Assembly (NCBI RefSeq): GCF_041103235.1
Contig: NZ_JBGCUN010000004.1
Location: 1-64,000, forward strand
Length of the DNA stretch: 64,000 nt
Reading direction: 5' to 3'
Source of the DNA: Yoonia sp. R2331
Lineage (GTDB): Bacteria > Pseudomonadota > Alphaproteobacteria > Rhodobacterales > Rhodobacteraceae
Part shown: positions 16,901 to 25,524 of the stretch, piece after piece
Position numbering within the stretch: the first letter of the stretch is position 1
Layout: every line of letters starts with the position of its first letter
The notes under the pieces: generated by a model
Database searches by the model: none
Told to the model about the DNA's origin: nothing
What the model saw: the letters and a program-made list of their open reading frames with translations, nothing else
Made by a program: the position numbers and the translations under genes

Positions 16901-18260
16901 GCGGCACTACCTGCTGGAGCCCGGCTGGCGCGCCGATGCGGCCATCCAGGGGCTCGGCCGCACGCATCGCTCGGCCCAGGTCAGCGCGCCCTTCTTCCGG
17001 GTCTGCACCTCGGATGTGCATGGCGAAAAACGCTTCACCTCGACTATAGCCAAGCGCCTCGACCAGCTGGGGGCCTTGACCAAGGGACAGCGCGAGACCG
17101 GCTCGCAAGGCATGTTCCGCGAGGAGGACAATCTCGAAAGCCCGATCGCGCGAGCGGCACTGCGCGGGTATTTCGCCGATCTTGCCGCCGGGCGCGCTGA
17201 GGCGTTGAGCTACGAGAGCTTCACCGACTGGACGGCCTTGCGGCTGATCGACAAGGACGGGGTGCTGCTCGAGGAGCTGCCGCCGATCCAGCGGTTTCTC
17301 AATCGGGTGCTTGCCCTTCCCATCCACATGCAGAACGCACTTTTTGCCGAGTTCATGCGCCGGATTGCCGATCAGTCTGAGCGGGCGCGCGCGGCGGGCA
17401 CGCTCGATCTCGGCGTCGAAACCCTGCGTGGCGAAAAGATCGAACAGGTCTCCACCGAGGATCTCTGGACCTGCCCGAAATCCGGCGCTGTGACGCGGAT
17501 CATCGGGCTCGAGGTGACGGACCCCGTCCATGTCTTGGGCGCCGACGAGGCCATGTCGCGTAATCCTGACAAGCTGCCGATGGTCAATCGCGCCTCGGGG
17601 CGCGCGGCGCTCATCTCGGCGCGCCCCATGCAGATGTATGACGAGGACATCGTCACGCTCATGCGCAAGACAGTGCGGCCCAACGGGTCGAGCTATCTGG
17701 AAGAAACGCGGTTCGCGTCCTCTGCCTGGGAAGAGATCGGCAAGCCTGAGTTTGCGCGGCTTTGGGATGCCGAGGCTGCCTCCTTGCCCAAGACCACCAC
17801 GACCAAGCTCTACCTGTTGACAGGGCTGCTGTTGCCGATCTGGAAGGATATTCCGACCACGAATGAACGCATCTACAGGGTCACGCCGGACGGGGCGACC
17901 GCCATGATCGGGCGGACTCTGAGCGAGCAAGGCGCGGCCGCGCTGCGCGCCCGCTTCCTCGTGTCCAACCCGCAAACACCGCAGGAGATGTTGACCGCCG
18001 CTCTCGGCACCACCGCGCCTGTCGATCTGGGCCGGGGTCTCACCCTGACCCGTCGCCGGGTCGCAGGCGAGATGCGCCTCGAGTTGGGCGGTGCGGATAA
18101 AGGCATGATCGATGGGCTCAAGGCCATGGGGTGTTTCACTGAGATCATTGCCTTCCAGCTGCGGGTGTTCCTGCCGCATGGGGACGGGATCGACACGGGA
18201 AGCATTCTGGCCCGGATCGTGGGGCAGCGAGCCGCTAGAGCGGCAGAACAAGCCGCCTGA
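13998..18260 (+). CDS. strawberry-notch family helicase with N-terminal methylase domain
   Basis: A 1,420-residue fusion. Residues ~90-290 read as an N6-adenine-type methyltransferase: LEPSAGTGALAGFAA is the cofactor loop and VVMNPPF (about residue 195) the catalytic NPPF motif. Residues ~440-1,050 form an SNF2-like strawberry-notch helicase core: Walker A-like GDGTGCGKGRE near 480, the DEAH box (AFDEAHAMQ) near 588, and the helicase C-terminal part GLGRTHRSAQ near 985. The C-terminal strawberry-notch domain follows. Such proteins are carried by plasmids and phages and may methylate or remodel incoming DNA; their role is not established. RBS and spacing fit the ATG at 13998. Confidence 0.9.
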   Translation: MSKPKPANPAFPISDTDLANAIAQIGAEIDHQPLRGSALARIMRETFHGSDAGGAWDWRMAYDLMQAAAVQVLLRGADAAGDIAAAKLLASRLLTETRRSEQQIRLQQFSTPLPFAALVLRAAAIRKGETVLEPSAGTGALAGFAARAGATLLLNEIDPFRQHLLRAVFGGEVTGHDGEHIDDLLQTPVLPDVVVMNPPFASSVDRSRDKHIAAKHLIAAAKRLAPGGRLVAIMPPGFTHDRDAAHWCRACSLLTPRLALTMPGQVYRKLGTSVETQLMVFDKVQEDGEMIRVPVQDLDEALAYVDAVAATRTEMRAVQRAAVVSPARPTVPSFAPRKTAAVPAAISKPRDNAAIPLTFTSLDIARDNTPVSDIYARYRPQRTEIAGAQEHPTPLVESIAMASVAPPVPSGAASSELRLPARLIEEGHLSEAQLETIIMAHDAHGRDLPGRFTIDEDQTRLTRADDDPVARAYRLGYFLGDGTGCGKGRECAGLILVNWLAGRRKAIWVSKSATLIEDAIRDWTDLGGSPADIQPLSKWKPDQPIPMGDGILFVTYATLRSAGKCGTTRLSQILDWMGEDFEGVLAFDEAHAMQNAAGSEQGRGVKPSQQGLAGLRLQLAAPRARVFYISATGATSVHNLAYAARLGLWGQGPEYPFPSRESFVSAMEAGGVAAMEVVARDLKTLGLYTARALSFDGVEYDVLEHALTPAQIEIYDAYAGAFRTIHHNLEAALTATGVNDASGETNASAARASAKSRFESTKQRFFNHLLMGMKAPTIIRAIEDDLTAGNACVIQVVSTGESLLKRRLETMDPEDELVEGALTPRDYVLGYLEQAFPIHAQKLVEIDGNMVAEALRDETGALVVSREALALRDAAMMELMTLAPIPSALDQILWAFGDEAVAEVTGRSIRPLKAEDGHLFIEKRSASSNSSETQAFMDGEKDILIFSDAGGTGRSYHTAQTAKNQKRRRHYLLEPGWRADAAIQGLGRTHRSAQVSAPFFRVCTSDVHGEKRFTSTIAKRLDQLGALTKGQRETGSQGMFREEDNLESPIARAALRGYFADLAAGRAEALSYESFTDWTALRLIDKDGVLLEELPPIQRFLNRVLALPIHMQNALFAEFMRRIADQSERARAAGTLDLGVETLRGEKIEQVSTEDLWTCPKSGAVTRIIGLEVTDPVHVLGADEAMSRNPDKLPMVNRASGRAALISARPMQMYDEDIVTLMRKTVRPNGSSYLEETRFASSAWEEIGKPEFARLWDAEAASLPKTTTTKLYLLTGLLLPIWKDIPTTNERIYRVTPDGATAMIGRTLSEQGAAALRARFLVSNPQTPQEMLTAALGTTAPVDLGRGLTLTRRRVAGEMRLELGGADKGMIDGLKAMGCFTEIIAFQLRVFLPHGDGIDTGSILARIVGQRAARAAEQAA

Positions 18261-18382
18261 AAAGTCAAAGCGGGCTTCCGGTCGGGCGGCGCGGATCGGG
18301 ATTTGGCCGATCTGCGCTTTCCGGGCGCGCGCTGACCAATGCCAGGCCCGCCCGCCCCAAATTCAGATAAGAGGACAGACCC

Positions 18383-18769
18383 ATGACCAATCCCCAGATC
18401 GACTATGCCGCAATGGCGGCTCAGTGGCGTGCAGAGCGCGAAACCACCTTGAAGGCATCCAGAGTAGAGCTGTTCGCGCAACTACGTGCGCTTGGCATCA
18501 GCGAGGTCACTGCCGAATACCAAGGCTATGGCGACTCCGGCAATGTCGAGGATGTGACGGTGCAGCCTGCAGAGGTCCAACTGCCGGAGCCGCTTGCCAC
18601 AGAGGTTGGCGACTTCGCCTGGTCGCTCGCTTATCACCATCACCCGGGGTTCGAAAACAACGAGGGCGGCTACGGCACGCTGACCTGGGACATAGCACTA
18701 GACAGCATCACCCTCGATCACGCGGACCGCTATGTCGAATGCTCGCACAGCTTTGACGAGGGGCTGTGA
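18383..18769 (+). CDS. DUF6878-like protein
   Basis: A 128-residue acidic protein. An N-terminal helix (AAQWRAERETTLKASRVELF) is followed by a beta-rich domain with EYQGYGDSGNVEDV, a Tyr/His cluster (WSLAYHHHPGFENNEGG) and DHADRYVECSHSF near the end. This matches my memory of DUF6878 proteins from roseobacter plasmids; function unknown. The next gene begins one base after its stop, so they are cotranscribed. Confidence 0.7.
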   Translation: MTNPQIDYAAMAAQWRAERETTLKASRVELFAQLRALGISEVTAEYQGYGDSGNVEDVTVQPAEVQLPEPLATEVGDFAWSLAYHHHPGFENNEGGYGTLTWDIALDSITLDHADRYVECSHSFDEGL

Positions 18770-18770
18770 G

Positions 18771-19232
18771 ATGGCCCATCCGCTTCATCATGCCGAAAGC
18801 TCTGCCCGGAAATTCGGCGGGGTGCCGTCTGACTATCAGTCCATACATGACTGGTTCGATGCCTCGAAAGAGCACCTCGCGCTCTTCACGCACCGAGCCA
18901 TGCGCCACCATGCCCAAGGCCTGTTTGAGGCCGAACGTGTCTTCGGCCTGTCCCTGACCAATAGCGCAGGTCGGGACATTCCCGTGCGCTGGATCGGCGA
19001 GCAGCATATCCGTGAAGACTGCCAGGGCCGCATCCCGACTATGGCGGACTGGCTGCGACACATACAACCTGAGCCTTGGATGGCAAATGGCTATATCGAC
19101 CGGCATGTCGGCTCCGAGCCCTGCGGCGACCCAAGGGTTGCCTGGGCCTCCGAGGTCGCAGCCGGCAGAACGGTTCTTGGCCTGAAAGATTGGATGGCGG
19201 CGCGCGCGACGCAAGCCACGCAAAGCGCCTGA
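18771..19232 (+). CDS. DUF6915-like protein
   Basis: A 153-residue protein starting MAHPLHHAESSARKFGG, with conserved-looking blocks: HDWFDASKEHLALFTHRAMRH, GRDIPVRWIGEQHIREDC and GRIPTMADWLRHIQPEPWM. The many His and Asp residues in the first half suggest a metal-dependent hydrolase-like fold, but that is speculation. I recall this as DUF6915, usually next to DUF6878 as here. The start ATG lies one base after the preceding stop. A terminator at 19268 ends the pair. Confidence 0.7.
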   Translation: MAHPLHHAESSARKFGGVPSDYQSIHDWFDASKEHLALFTHRAMRHHAQGLFEAERVFGLSLTNSAGRDIPVRWIGEQHIREDCQGRIPTMADWLRHIQPEPWMANGYIDRHVGSEPCGDPRVAWASEVAAGRTVLGLKDWMAARATQATQSA

Positions 19233-19267
19233 CAGGTCTCGGTCGTTTGCCAAACGAATGCCGCACG

Positions 19268-19293
19268 GAAGCCCGGTTGGAGGATCGGGCTTC
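19268..19293 (+). terminator. hairpin after the DUF6878-DUF6915 pair
   Basis: GAAGCCCG (19268-19275) and CGGGCTTC (19286-19293) form a perfect 8-bp stem with a 10-nt loop, followed by a short T-containing tail. Confidence 0.65.
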
Positions 19294-19332
19294 TTGCGTC
19301 GTTTCCCCATCATTCTTCTTGAGGAGGATCGC

Positions 19333-19638
19333 ATGACACTCGAAGACATCAAGGCGGCCGTCGATGCCGGTCAGACCGTGCACTGGGCCAATACCGGCTA
19401 CGTTGTCCACAGGGACAGTCTCGGCGAATACCTGATCACCTATTTGCCGAACGGCAGCTGCATTGGCCTGACCGACCGGAGCGGGCAACGGTTGAACGGG
19501 GATGAAGCGGAGTTCTTCATCGCGCGACCGGAGAATTGCAGCGTTCCCAACCGGCGGGGCCACTCGAAACCTGACGAGCAGCGAAGGGGCGTTGCGCCCG
19601 GCGGAGAGGCAGCACAACCACTCCGACGGCAGCTCTGA
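19333..19638 (+). CDS. small conserved hypothetical protein
   Basis: A 101-residue protein. The first 65 residues form a compact beta-rich unit (TVHWANTGYVVHRDSLGEYLITYLPNG as read in parts); the Gly/Arg/Pro-rich tail looks poorly ordered and may be an extension past the original end. The ATG follows GAGGAGGAT, an excellent ribosome binding site. No known domain recognized. It lies between two terminators, so it is probably its own transcription unit. Confidence 0.6.
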   Translation: MTLEDIKAAVDAGQTVHWANTGYVVHRDSLGEYLITYLPNGSCIGLTDRSGQRLNGDEAEFFIARPENCSVPNRRGHSKPDEQRRGVAPGGEAAQPLRRQL

Positions 19639-19763
19639 CCCGTGGGCGGGGCTGAAAGGAAAGCGAGCTTTCTGATTTGTGATCCCATGAGGGGTCGAGA
19701 AAGCAAACCCGGATGCGCTGGCAAGGACGTCAGGCACCGACTTATCCAAGAAGGAACCATCCC

Positions 19764-20492
19764 ATGTTCGCAGGAACCCTCACCCGCAATGTCGAGACCG
19801 CAGCCGCCGAGTACACCGGCATGATCCACTCGACGCGCTTTGACATCGCCATCCAGTTGGAGGCACGGGCCAAGATGTCCGAACGCAGCCCGGATTTTGA
19901 CGTGACGGCAGTCAACAAATCCGGTCGCAAGGTGCGCATCGGCACGGCCTGGAACGAGACCGGCAATACCAGCGGCAACCCCTACATCTCGATGCAGATC
20001 GATGTCGGCCTGGGCCCTTTCCGGGTCAACGCGGTGCAGACGAAAGAGGCGCGTGCGGCCCAGAGCGGCGCGTTCGAGATCATCCCGCTGGTCTCGAACG
20101 GGCTGATGAAATCCGGCTCGATCTCGGGCGAGCTGACCGCCATGGACGCCGATAACGCCTTCACCGGCTACATCGCCAACATGATGTTCGATCTGGAGTT
20201 CATGCTGATCGAGAACAGCTACAAGACCGAGGAGACCCACCCCGACTACCGCATCGAGGTCAGCTCGCCGCGGGGCACGCCGATCCGCGTCGGCTCAGCT
20301 TGGATGACGAAAAGCAGCCGCACGGGCAACGACTATCTGTCGCTGCTGATCAACACGCCCGATGGCGATCTGCGCGTCAACGCCGTGCAGAACGAAGAAC
20401 AGCGCGGCGGGCAGACCTTCTCGATCATCCCGTTCATCGACAGCGGTGAGCAGCTGCAGGACGCGGGCGCGGGGCTGTCGCTGGTCGCGTGA
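19764..20492 (+). CDS. tandem DUF736 protein
   Basis: A 242-residue protein made of two copies of the DUF736 unit, which is usually ~100 residues and single. Parallel blocks show this: KVRIGTAWNETGNTSGNPYIS with PFRVNAVQTKEAR in the first half, and PIRVGSAWMTKSSRTGNDYLS with DLRVNAVQNEEQR in the second. DUF736 is a plasmid-associated family of unknown function. The start at 19764 follows AAGAAGGAA. A very strong terminator follows at 20523. Confidence 0.85.
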   Translation: MFAGTLTRNVETAAAEYTGMIHSTRFDIAIQLEARAKMSERSPDFDVTAVNKSGRKVRIGTAWNETGNTSGNPYISMQIDVGLGPFRVNAVQTKEARAAQSGAFEIIPLVSNGLMKSGSISGELTAMDADNAFTGYIANMMFDLEFMLIENSYKTEETHPDYRIEVSSPRGTPIRVGSAWMTKSSRTGNDYLSLLINTPDGDLRVNAVQNEEQRGGQTFSIIPFIDSGEQLQDAGAGLSLVA

Positions 20493-20522
20493 CCAGTGCG
20501 CGAGAGGAGACGATCTTAACCC

Positions 20523-20556
20523 AAAGGGGAGCCGTGGGATCACGGTTCCCCTTTTT
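20523..20556 (+). terminator. terminator after tandem DUF736 gene
   Basis: AAAGGGGAgCCGTG pairs with CACGGtTCCCCTTT across a 4-6 nt loop and is followed by T residues. A textbook intrinsic terminator. Confidence 0.85.
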
Positions 20557-20995
20557 CTGCGTTGGCGTGGTTGAATGACAGCTGCGCGGATTGCAGACGT
20601 TCGTATCACCCGCAGCGAATGCGACCGGAGAGCCCAAATCGACCGATATGCCAAGATGGCTATCTTGCGGGCACAGCAATTTGGGGAGTCCCAAATGACC
20701 CAAAGCGGAAGCTCAGAATGCTGACTTTGAATGTCTACTTTAAAGCGCCTCCCTCATCTTGGATTTTCCGGTGGAAACATTTTAGAATGTGGCGGCATGG
20801 ATTTGTTACCCATTGTGCCGAGCCCAAAGGCCAGCCTTTTTTGGAGGTTGTTCAATGAGAGGATAATCTTTCCCCCATTCCCAACATTTTCTTCTCTGCT
20901 ACTGTTTCACTCTTGAGACACTTTTGAGTGGCTGGATTTGCTCCGGAACGGTTCATGACTTAGTCTTTCGCATGTATCATAGAGGTCAAACATTC
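20557..20995. other. spacer before the aldehyde dehydrogenase locus
   Basis: About 440 bp with no supported gene and visibly lower GC than the backbone on its left, marking the change to inserted metabolic cargo. It contains the TGTTTCA-N4-TGAGACA inverted repeat at 20903-20920. Confidence 0.5.
20903..20920. promoter_or_regulatory. AcoR-like regulator operator, site 1
   Basis: TGTTTCA-ctct-TGAGACA, a 7-bp inverted repeat with one mismatch and a 4-bp spacer, lies 76 bp before the regulator's start. The same motif occurs before the aldehyde dehydrogenase gene. Confidence 0.7.
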
Positions 20996-21955
20996 ATGCC
21001 CAGAACAGTTGCCCACATCGAAAAAGTTCTGGAAGTCGCAAATTCGTCTTCTGCAGCAGCTCGGTCCCGACTGGCTGCGAGTTGGCGTCGTTCTGCAGAG
21101 AAGCATGGGCTTGATCCGGGCGAAAAACGGAGCCCTGAGCGTATCGATGTCACGCATCTGCGCGAACGTACCGGAGCGTTCGAGAAATTCATGACAGTGG
21201 CTTCTCCCAGGTTGGACAATTTGTATTCGCTGGTTGGTCAATCAGGATGTGCCGTTCTGCTGACCGATGATGATGGTGTTGTTCTGGATCAGAGGGTTTC
21301 AGAGGCAGATGCTGCGATTTTCGAGGCTTGGGGACTTTGTGTTGGGGCTGATTGGAGTGAAGAACGTGAAGGGACCAATGGCATCGGGACTTGCCTTGCC
21401 GAGCAGAGGAAGGTCATCATCCATCGGGACGAACATTTCTATGCACGAAACACTGCAATGAGCTGCATCGACGCGCCTATTTATGGTGCAGAAGGGCAAA
21501 TCGTTGCAGCGTTGGATGTATCGTCGGCTCGAGCAGATCAAACCGAAGCCTTCAATCGCCTCATTGGTGCTCAGGTCGCTCAAACCGCGCGCGCAATAGA
21601 AGAAGCCAACTTTCGGGCAGCTTTTGAAAAGGCACGCATTGTTGTTGCCGAGAGTGATGATGCTGAGGCCGCGACCCTTCTGGCAATAGATGGCGATGAC
21701 CTGATAATAGGCGCCACTCGCGAGGCTAGACGGGTGTTTGGGTTTGATTCAATCGGAGCCCTCGTGCCTCGACCAGCCAGTGATGTATTGGGCCGGGAAG
21801 ATGGACCAACTGGTTTCAAAAAGGCCGAGCGCGCAGCCGTTGTCCGGGCTTTGACGCGAGCTGGGGGCAATGTTTCCCAAGCGGCCCGGCAACTGGGAAT
21901 AGGCCGTGCAACGCTTTATCGCCGCATGAAGAGGCTTGGCTTGGATCAAACCTGA
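20996..21955 (+). CDS. AcoR-like GAF-Fis transcriptional regulator lacking AAA+ domain
   Basis: A 319-residue regulator. An N-terminal region of AcoR type ([13 protein letters not shown] near residue 32) leads into a GAF-like sensory domain at about residues 65-210 ([39 protein letters not shown]). The C-terminal Fis-type HTH is at 275-318 ([31 protein letters not shown]). The central sigma54-interacting AAA+ module of true AcoR proteins is missing, so it likely works as a simple activator or repressor. The ATG at 20996 has AGAGGT upstream; one 24 bp earlier lacks an RBS. It lies directly upstream of the aldehyde dehydrogenase it probably controls. Confidence 0.82.
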   Translation: MPRTVAHIEKVLEVANSSSAAARSRLAASWRRSAEKHGLDPGEKRSPERIDVTHLRERTGAFEKFMTVASPRLDNLYSLVGQSGCAVLLTDDDGVVLDQRVSEADAAIFEAWGLCVGADWSEEREGTNGIGTCLAEQRKVIIHRDEHFYARNTAMSCIDAPIYGAEGQIVAALDVSSARADQTEAFNRLIGAQVAQTARAIEEANFRAAFEKARIVVAESDDAEAATLLAIDGDDLIIGATREARRVFGFDSIGALVPRPASDVLGREDGPTGFKKAERAAVVRALTRAGGNVSQAARQLGIGRATLYRRMKRLGLDQT

Positions 21956-21962
21956 TCCCATC

Positions 21963-21980
21963 TGTCTCACACCTGAGACA
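21963..21980. promoter_or_regulatory. AcoR-like regulator operator, site 2
   Basis: TGTCTCA-cacc-TGAGACA is a perfect 7-bp inverted repeat with a 4-bp spacer, 102 bp before the aldehyde dehydrogenase start. It matches the site before the regulator gene. Confidence 0.75.
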
Positions 21981-22082
21981 GCTTTCCAGGGTGTATTTCT
22001 TCAGTCCGCAGACAACGAACTGCCGACGCGCCATGGTCCTTGGCAATCCCGGAGGAGGTCCGGATTGTCAAGGAGGAACCAA

Positions 22083-23606
22083 ATGAACGATATGACCCAC
22101 ACTGAGACTGGCACTTATGTCTCACCTTTCAAGCCTCGCTATGAAAACTTCATTGGCGGCGAGTTCACTCCGCCGGTGAAAGGGCAGTATTTTACAAACG
22201 TGACCCCAATCACTGGTGAGGCGATCACGGAATGCGCACGTTCCGATGAGGCGGACATTGAATTGGCCCTTGATGCAGCGCATGCCGCAAAAGACAGCTG
22301 GGGCAAAACTTCGGCTGCAGAGCGTTCAAATCTTCTGTTGAAAATTGCGGACGCAATTGATGCAAACCTTGAGCGCCTTGCGCAGGCTGAAACCTGGGAC
22401 AACGGTAAGCCAATTCGCGAAACCATGGCCGCAGACATTCCTCTGTCCGCCGACCACTTCCGGTATTTTGCAGGTGTGTTACGTGGCCAGGAGGGCAATA
22501 TGAGTGAAATCGACGCTGATACAGTCGCATATCACTTTCACGAACCACTGGGTGTCGTCGGCCAGATTATTCCCTGGAACTTCTCAATCCTGATGGCGGC
22601 ATGGAAACTTGCACCGGCCCTGGCAGCGGGCAACTGTATCGTGCTGAAGCCAGCTGAACAGACGCCTGCGGCCATCATGATCTTGGCTGAAATCATGGCT
22701 GAATATCTGCCAGCAGGTGTCCTGAACATCGTCAACGGCTACGGAGCTGAGGTGGGTGCACCCCTGGCCCGATCTCCACGGATCGCTAAGATCGCTTTCA
22801 CCGGCTCTACCGCGACAGGGCGCAAAATTATGGAAGCTGCGACCGAAAATCTGATCCCGGTGACGCTGGAACTTGGTGGCAAAAGCCCGAACATCTTCTT
22901 CTCGGATGTTATGGCCAAAGATGACGAGTTTCTCGACAAAGCCGTCGAAGGCTTTGTTCTCTTTGCCTTCAATCAGGGCGAAGTCTGCACCTGTCCGTCG
23001 CGAGCTTTGGTGCAGGAAGATATCTATGACGAGTTTATCGCCCGTTGCATTGAGCGTGTAAAAGCGATCAAACACGGAGATCCGCGTAATCCTGATACCA
23101 TGGTTGGCGCGCAAGCCAGCACCGAACAGCAGGAAAAGATCCTTTCTTACCTGACCATCGGTCGCGAAGAGGGTGCTCAGGTTCTGGTCGGCGGCGACGC
23201 CGCCCGGTTCAACGGAGAATTGGCAGGTGGAAACTACATTCAGCCAACTATCCTCAAGGGCCACAACAAAATGCGCGTCTTCCAGGAGGAGATCTTTGGG
23301 CCGGTTGTGTCGGTTACAACCTTTAAGGATGAAGCCGAAGCGCTGGCGATTGCCAACGACACGATGTACGGTCTGGGAGCAGGTGTCTGGTCACGTGATG
23401 CGAACACCTGCTATCGGTTTGGCCGGGCCATTGAGGCGGGTCGCGTATGGGTAAACAACTATCACGCCTACCCGGCCCACGCTGCATTTGGCGGCTATAA
23501 GCAGTCGGGCATCGGACGCGAGACTCATAAGATGATGCTGGACCACTATCAGCAGACCAAAAACATTCTGATGAGCTATAATCCCAACAAGCTGGGCTTC
23601 TTCTAA
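22083..23606 (+). CDS. aldehyde dehydrogenase (AcoD/ExaC type)
   Basis: A 507-residue NAD+-dependent aldehyde dehydrogenase, probably acting on acetaldehyde or similar short aldehydes. Visible landmarks: the cofactor-site segment [30 protein letters not shown], the catalytic Glu in [10 protein letters not shown], and the nucleophile region [14 protein letters not shown], whose Cys-x-Cys pattern is typical of the AcoD/ExaC subgroup. The C-terminal [26 protein letters not shown] is also characteristic. The ATG at 22083 follows AAGGAGGAACCAA. It is preceded by an operator like that of the adjacent regulator and followed by a strong terminator. Confidence 0.93.
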   Translation: MNDMTHTETGTYVSPFKPRYENFIGGEFTPPVKGQYFTNVTPITGEAITECARSDEADIELALDAAHAAKDSWGKTSAAERSNLLLKIADAIDANLERLAQAETWDNGKPIRETMAADIPLSADHFRYFAGVLRGQEGNMSEIDADTVAYHFHEPLGVVGQIIPWNFSILMAAWKLAPALAAGNCIVLKPAEQTPAAIMILAEIMAEYLPAGVLNIVNGYGAEVGAPLARSPRIAKIAFTGSTATGRKIMEAATENLIPVTLELGGKSPNIFFSDVMAKDDEFLDKAVEGFVLFAFNQGEVCTCPSRALVQEDIYDEFIARCIERVKAIKHGDPRNPDTMVGAQASTEQQEKILSYLTIGREEGAQVLVGGDAARFNGELAGGNYIQPTILKGHNKMRVFQEEIFGPVVSVTTFKDEAEALAIANDTMYGLGAGVWSRDANTCYRFGRAIEAGRVWVNNYHAYPAHAAFGGYKQSGIGRETHKMMLDHYQQTKNILMSYNPNKLGFF

Positions 23607-23615
23607 ATGTATCGA

Positions 23616-23638
23616 GCGGGGGTCAAGTGGACCCCCGC
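23616..23638 (+). terminator. terminator after aldehyde dehydrogenase
   Basis: GCGGGGGTC and GACCCCCGC form a perfect 9-bp stem with a 5-nt loop ten bases after the stop codon, followed by a pyrimidine-rich tail. Confidence 0.8.
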
Positions 23639-24418
23639 CTCTCTATCCATTTTCAGGGCAAAGCTGACCTTGGGCGGCAACTCAGCGAGCGGCTGCTATC
23701 CACCCTTCCTAGCCAGTGGTCAGTCAAGGTCGTAGGTTATTGTGCAATCGCAGCGAAAGCTCAATTTTGTCCCGCATCTTACCAGTTCGTTCGTCCCTCA
23801 ACGAAGTTCCGCATTTGACCTCTGCAACTGAAATTCAGAATTTCCCGGGTCTTCTTTAGGAAGCAGTTCTAACTTGCCTTGCGGCCTCCCCTGCTCGGCT
23901 TCGCGTGTCGCAGGGGAGAACGGCCCTTCGGTCCGTCGCGCATTCGGCCATGCGGCCTCACCGCGGCGTTGCACCCGGCATTCCGGTTTGCCCGCCTCGC
24001 GAGCACGTTCCTCCCCGGCCGCTCCGCCGGATTGCGCTCTGGTCTGTTTTGGCCTGAGGCCAAAACGATCCCGCCACTTCATCCGTCTCCCGCGTCCGGT
24101 CGGGCCGTTTGCCTGCTCGGGTCGGGCAAACCTACCGTCTAAACACACACACATGAGTGCGGAAGCATATCCTCCGGATGGCCCCCAAATCAGCCCGCGT
24201 CAAGGATCGCAAAACTTTTCGGCGAGGGCGGGGTCTGTGGCGCGGGGCGGTCTCGTGCGTGAGGGCGCGCAAGTGTCAGATGCTGCGCGCGGAAAACTTT
24301 TGCGCCCGGCAAGCCGGCGGCTGCGCCGTCCCTGACCCGTGCAGATTCGGAAACCAGGCATTCGGCCATGCCCCCACACTCACGTGGTGGCCTTGGAACC
24401 GAACACTGGAGACCAGAC
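23639..24418. other. hairpin-rich GC-rich spacer
   Basis: About 780 bp without a convincing gene; frames in it are Arg/Pro-rich shadows. It changes from a moderate-GC half to a GC-rich half at about 23870. Clear secondary structures include GTTTTGGCC-TGA-GGCCAAAAC (24046-24066) and GTTTGCC/GGCAAAC (24107-24131). A regulatory or replication-related role is possible; nothing decisive is seen. Confidence 0.45.
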
Positions 24419-25348
24419 ATGGCTTACGACACCGCAAACACCTACGAGACCATTGAGCTTTTCGGACTGACCGAGAAGGACGCACAGCTGCCGATCCCCG
24501 AGGATCACATCCTGACCGACCGCATCATCCGCGAGAGCTTCGAGGCTTTGCTCGGGCCGCTGCGCGGGACCGGGCTTGAAGCGGAAATCGAACCGCTGGC
24601 GCACGGGCTCGCCACGATCCTGCAGCGCCGGAAGGTGGCGCTTGGCAAGGAGGTCGACCGCACCGCCGACAAGATCGGCGCGCTGGCAAAATCTCACGAC
24701 GGATCAGAGATCGCCGAGACCGCGCTCGAAGAGGCGCAGGCGCGCTTTCTGCAGCTGCGCGAGATTGTCGGCGCCATTGAGGTGATGAGCGAGGCAGCGG
24801 CGGAATGCTACGAGATCGAGACGGGTCACGCCTTCATCCCGGCAGCCGGGTCGCGCGCAAGCGTCCGGGCGCAAGAGACCGGGGCGGTCTTTGAGGCACG
24901 GCAGCTCCTGGAGCAGCACGACCGCGAGACCGCCGAGAAGTCGAAAGTCGAGGGGGTGCCCCTGATCGTCTCGGGCGCCACCGACTGGACCGATGTCGAT
25001 GTGATCTTCAACACGCTCGACAAGGTTCGCGAACGGATCAAACAGAACCGCAATCAGGAGATCTTCCTCTGCCACAAAGGTGGCAAGCACGGGGCGGAGA
25101 TGATTGCGGCTCGGTGGGCCCGGGCACGTGGGATAGCACAGGCGCGCTTTGATCCGCGCTGGTCTGCCCATGGGCGGGCGGCACCGTTCAAGTGCAACGA
25201 CGAAATACTGGACGACAAGTTCGCGGCGACGGGAGTTGTACTCTTCGGCGGCAACGGGGTCGCGCTGAACCTCGGGCAGAAGGCCGAAGCGAAAGGCCTG
25301 ACGGTCATGCGGGTTGCGGGCCCGGTGAAGAAGGCGTCGCAGGAGTGA
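24419..25348 (+). CDS. DUF2493-domain protein
   Basis: A 309-residue protein. The N-terminal 170 residues are helical (a start MAYDTANTYETIELFGLTEK, then TILQRRKVALGKEVDRTADKIGAL). The C-terminal part shows the DUF2493 pattern: a beta strand PLIVSGATDWTDVDVIFNTLD, then FLCHKGGKHGAEMIAARWAR and later TGVVLFGGNGVALNLGQKAEAKG. DUF2493 resembles a Rossmann-like, nucleotide-binding (SLOG-related) fold, but its substrate is unknown. Common on roseobacter plasmids near the mobilization genes, as here. A strong terminator follows. Confidence 0.85.
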   Translation: MAYDTANTYETIELFGLTEKDAQLPIPEDHILTDRIIRESFEALLGPLRGTGLEAEIEPLAHGLATILQRRKVALGKEVDRTADKIGALAKSHDGSEIAETALEEAQARFLQLREIVGAIEVMSEAAAECYEIETGHAFIPAAGSRASVRAQETGAVFEARQLLEQHDRETAEKSKVEGVPLIVSGATDWTDVDVIFNTLDKVRERIKQNRNQEIFLCHKGGKHGAEMIAARWARARGIAQARFDPRWSAHGRAAPFKCNDEILDDKFAATGVVLFGGNGVALNLGQKAEAKGLTVMRVAGPVKKASQE

Positions 25349-25351
25349 AGA

Positions 25352-25379
25352 GAGGGGGTCGCGCTTGGCGCGGCCCCTT
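25352..25379 (+). terminator. terminator after DUF2493 gene
   Basis: GGGGtCGCGC and GCGCGgCCCC pair across a TTG loop three bases after the stop codon, continuing in AG/CTT outer pairs. Confidence 0.7.
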
Positions 25380-25524
25380 CGTCATGTCTCATGACGCGTG
25401 CGATCGGTGTCGCAAGATCGACAGGCTGCGCCGTCCAGCACCGTCATCCCTCTACCCGGTCCGTCAGAGTGCGGCCCATCCGCATCGGTGCGGGCTGGGG
25501 ATGGTGCGCACCTCACGCACATCG

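Noticed and set aside
15840-18251. 803-codon minus-strand frame
   Set aside because: It lies entirely within the strawberry-notch helicase gene on the other strand and its sequence is His/Arg/Gly-rich, as expected of a shadow frame in GC-rich DNA.
20996-21955. Sigma54-dependent activator
   Set aside because: The central AAA+ module with its GAFTGA and Walker motifs is absent, and no -24/-12 promoter was seen before the dehydrogenase gene.
23798-24335. Overlapping frames on both strands
   Set aside because: Pro/Arg-rich shadows of a hairpin-rich GC-rich spacer; none has a ribosome binding site or recognizable domain.
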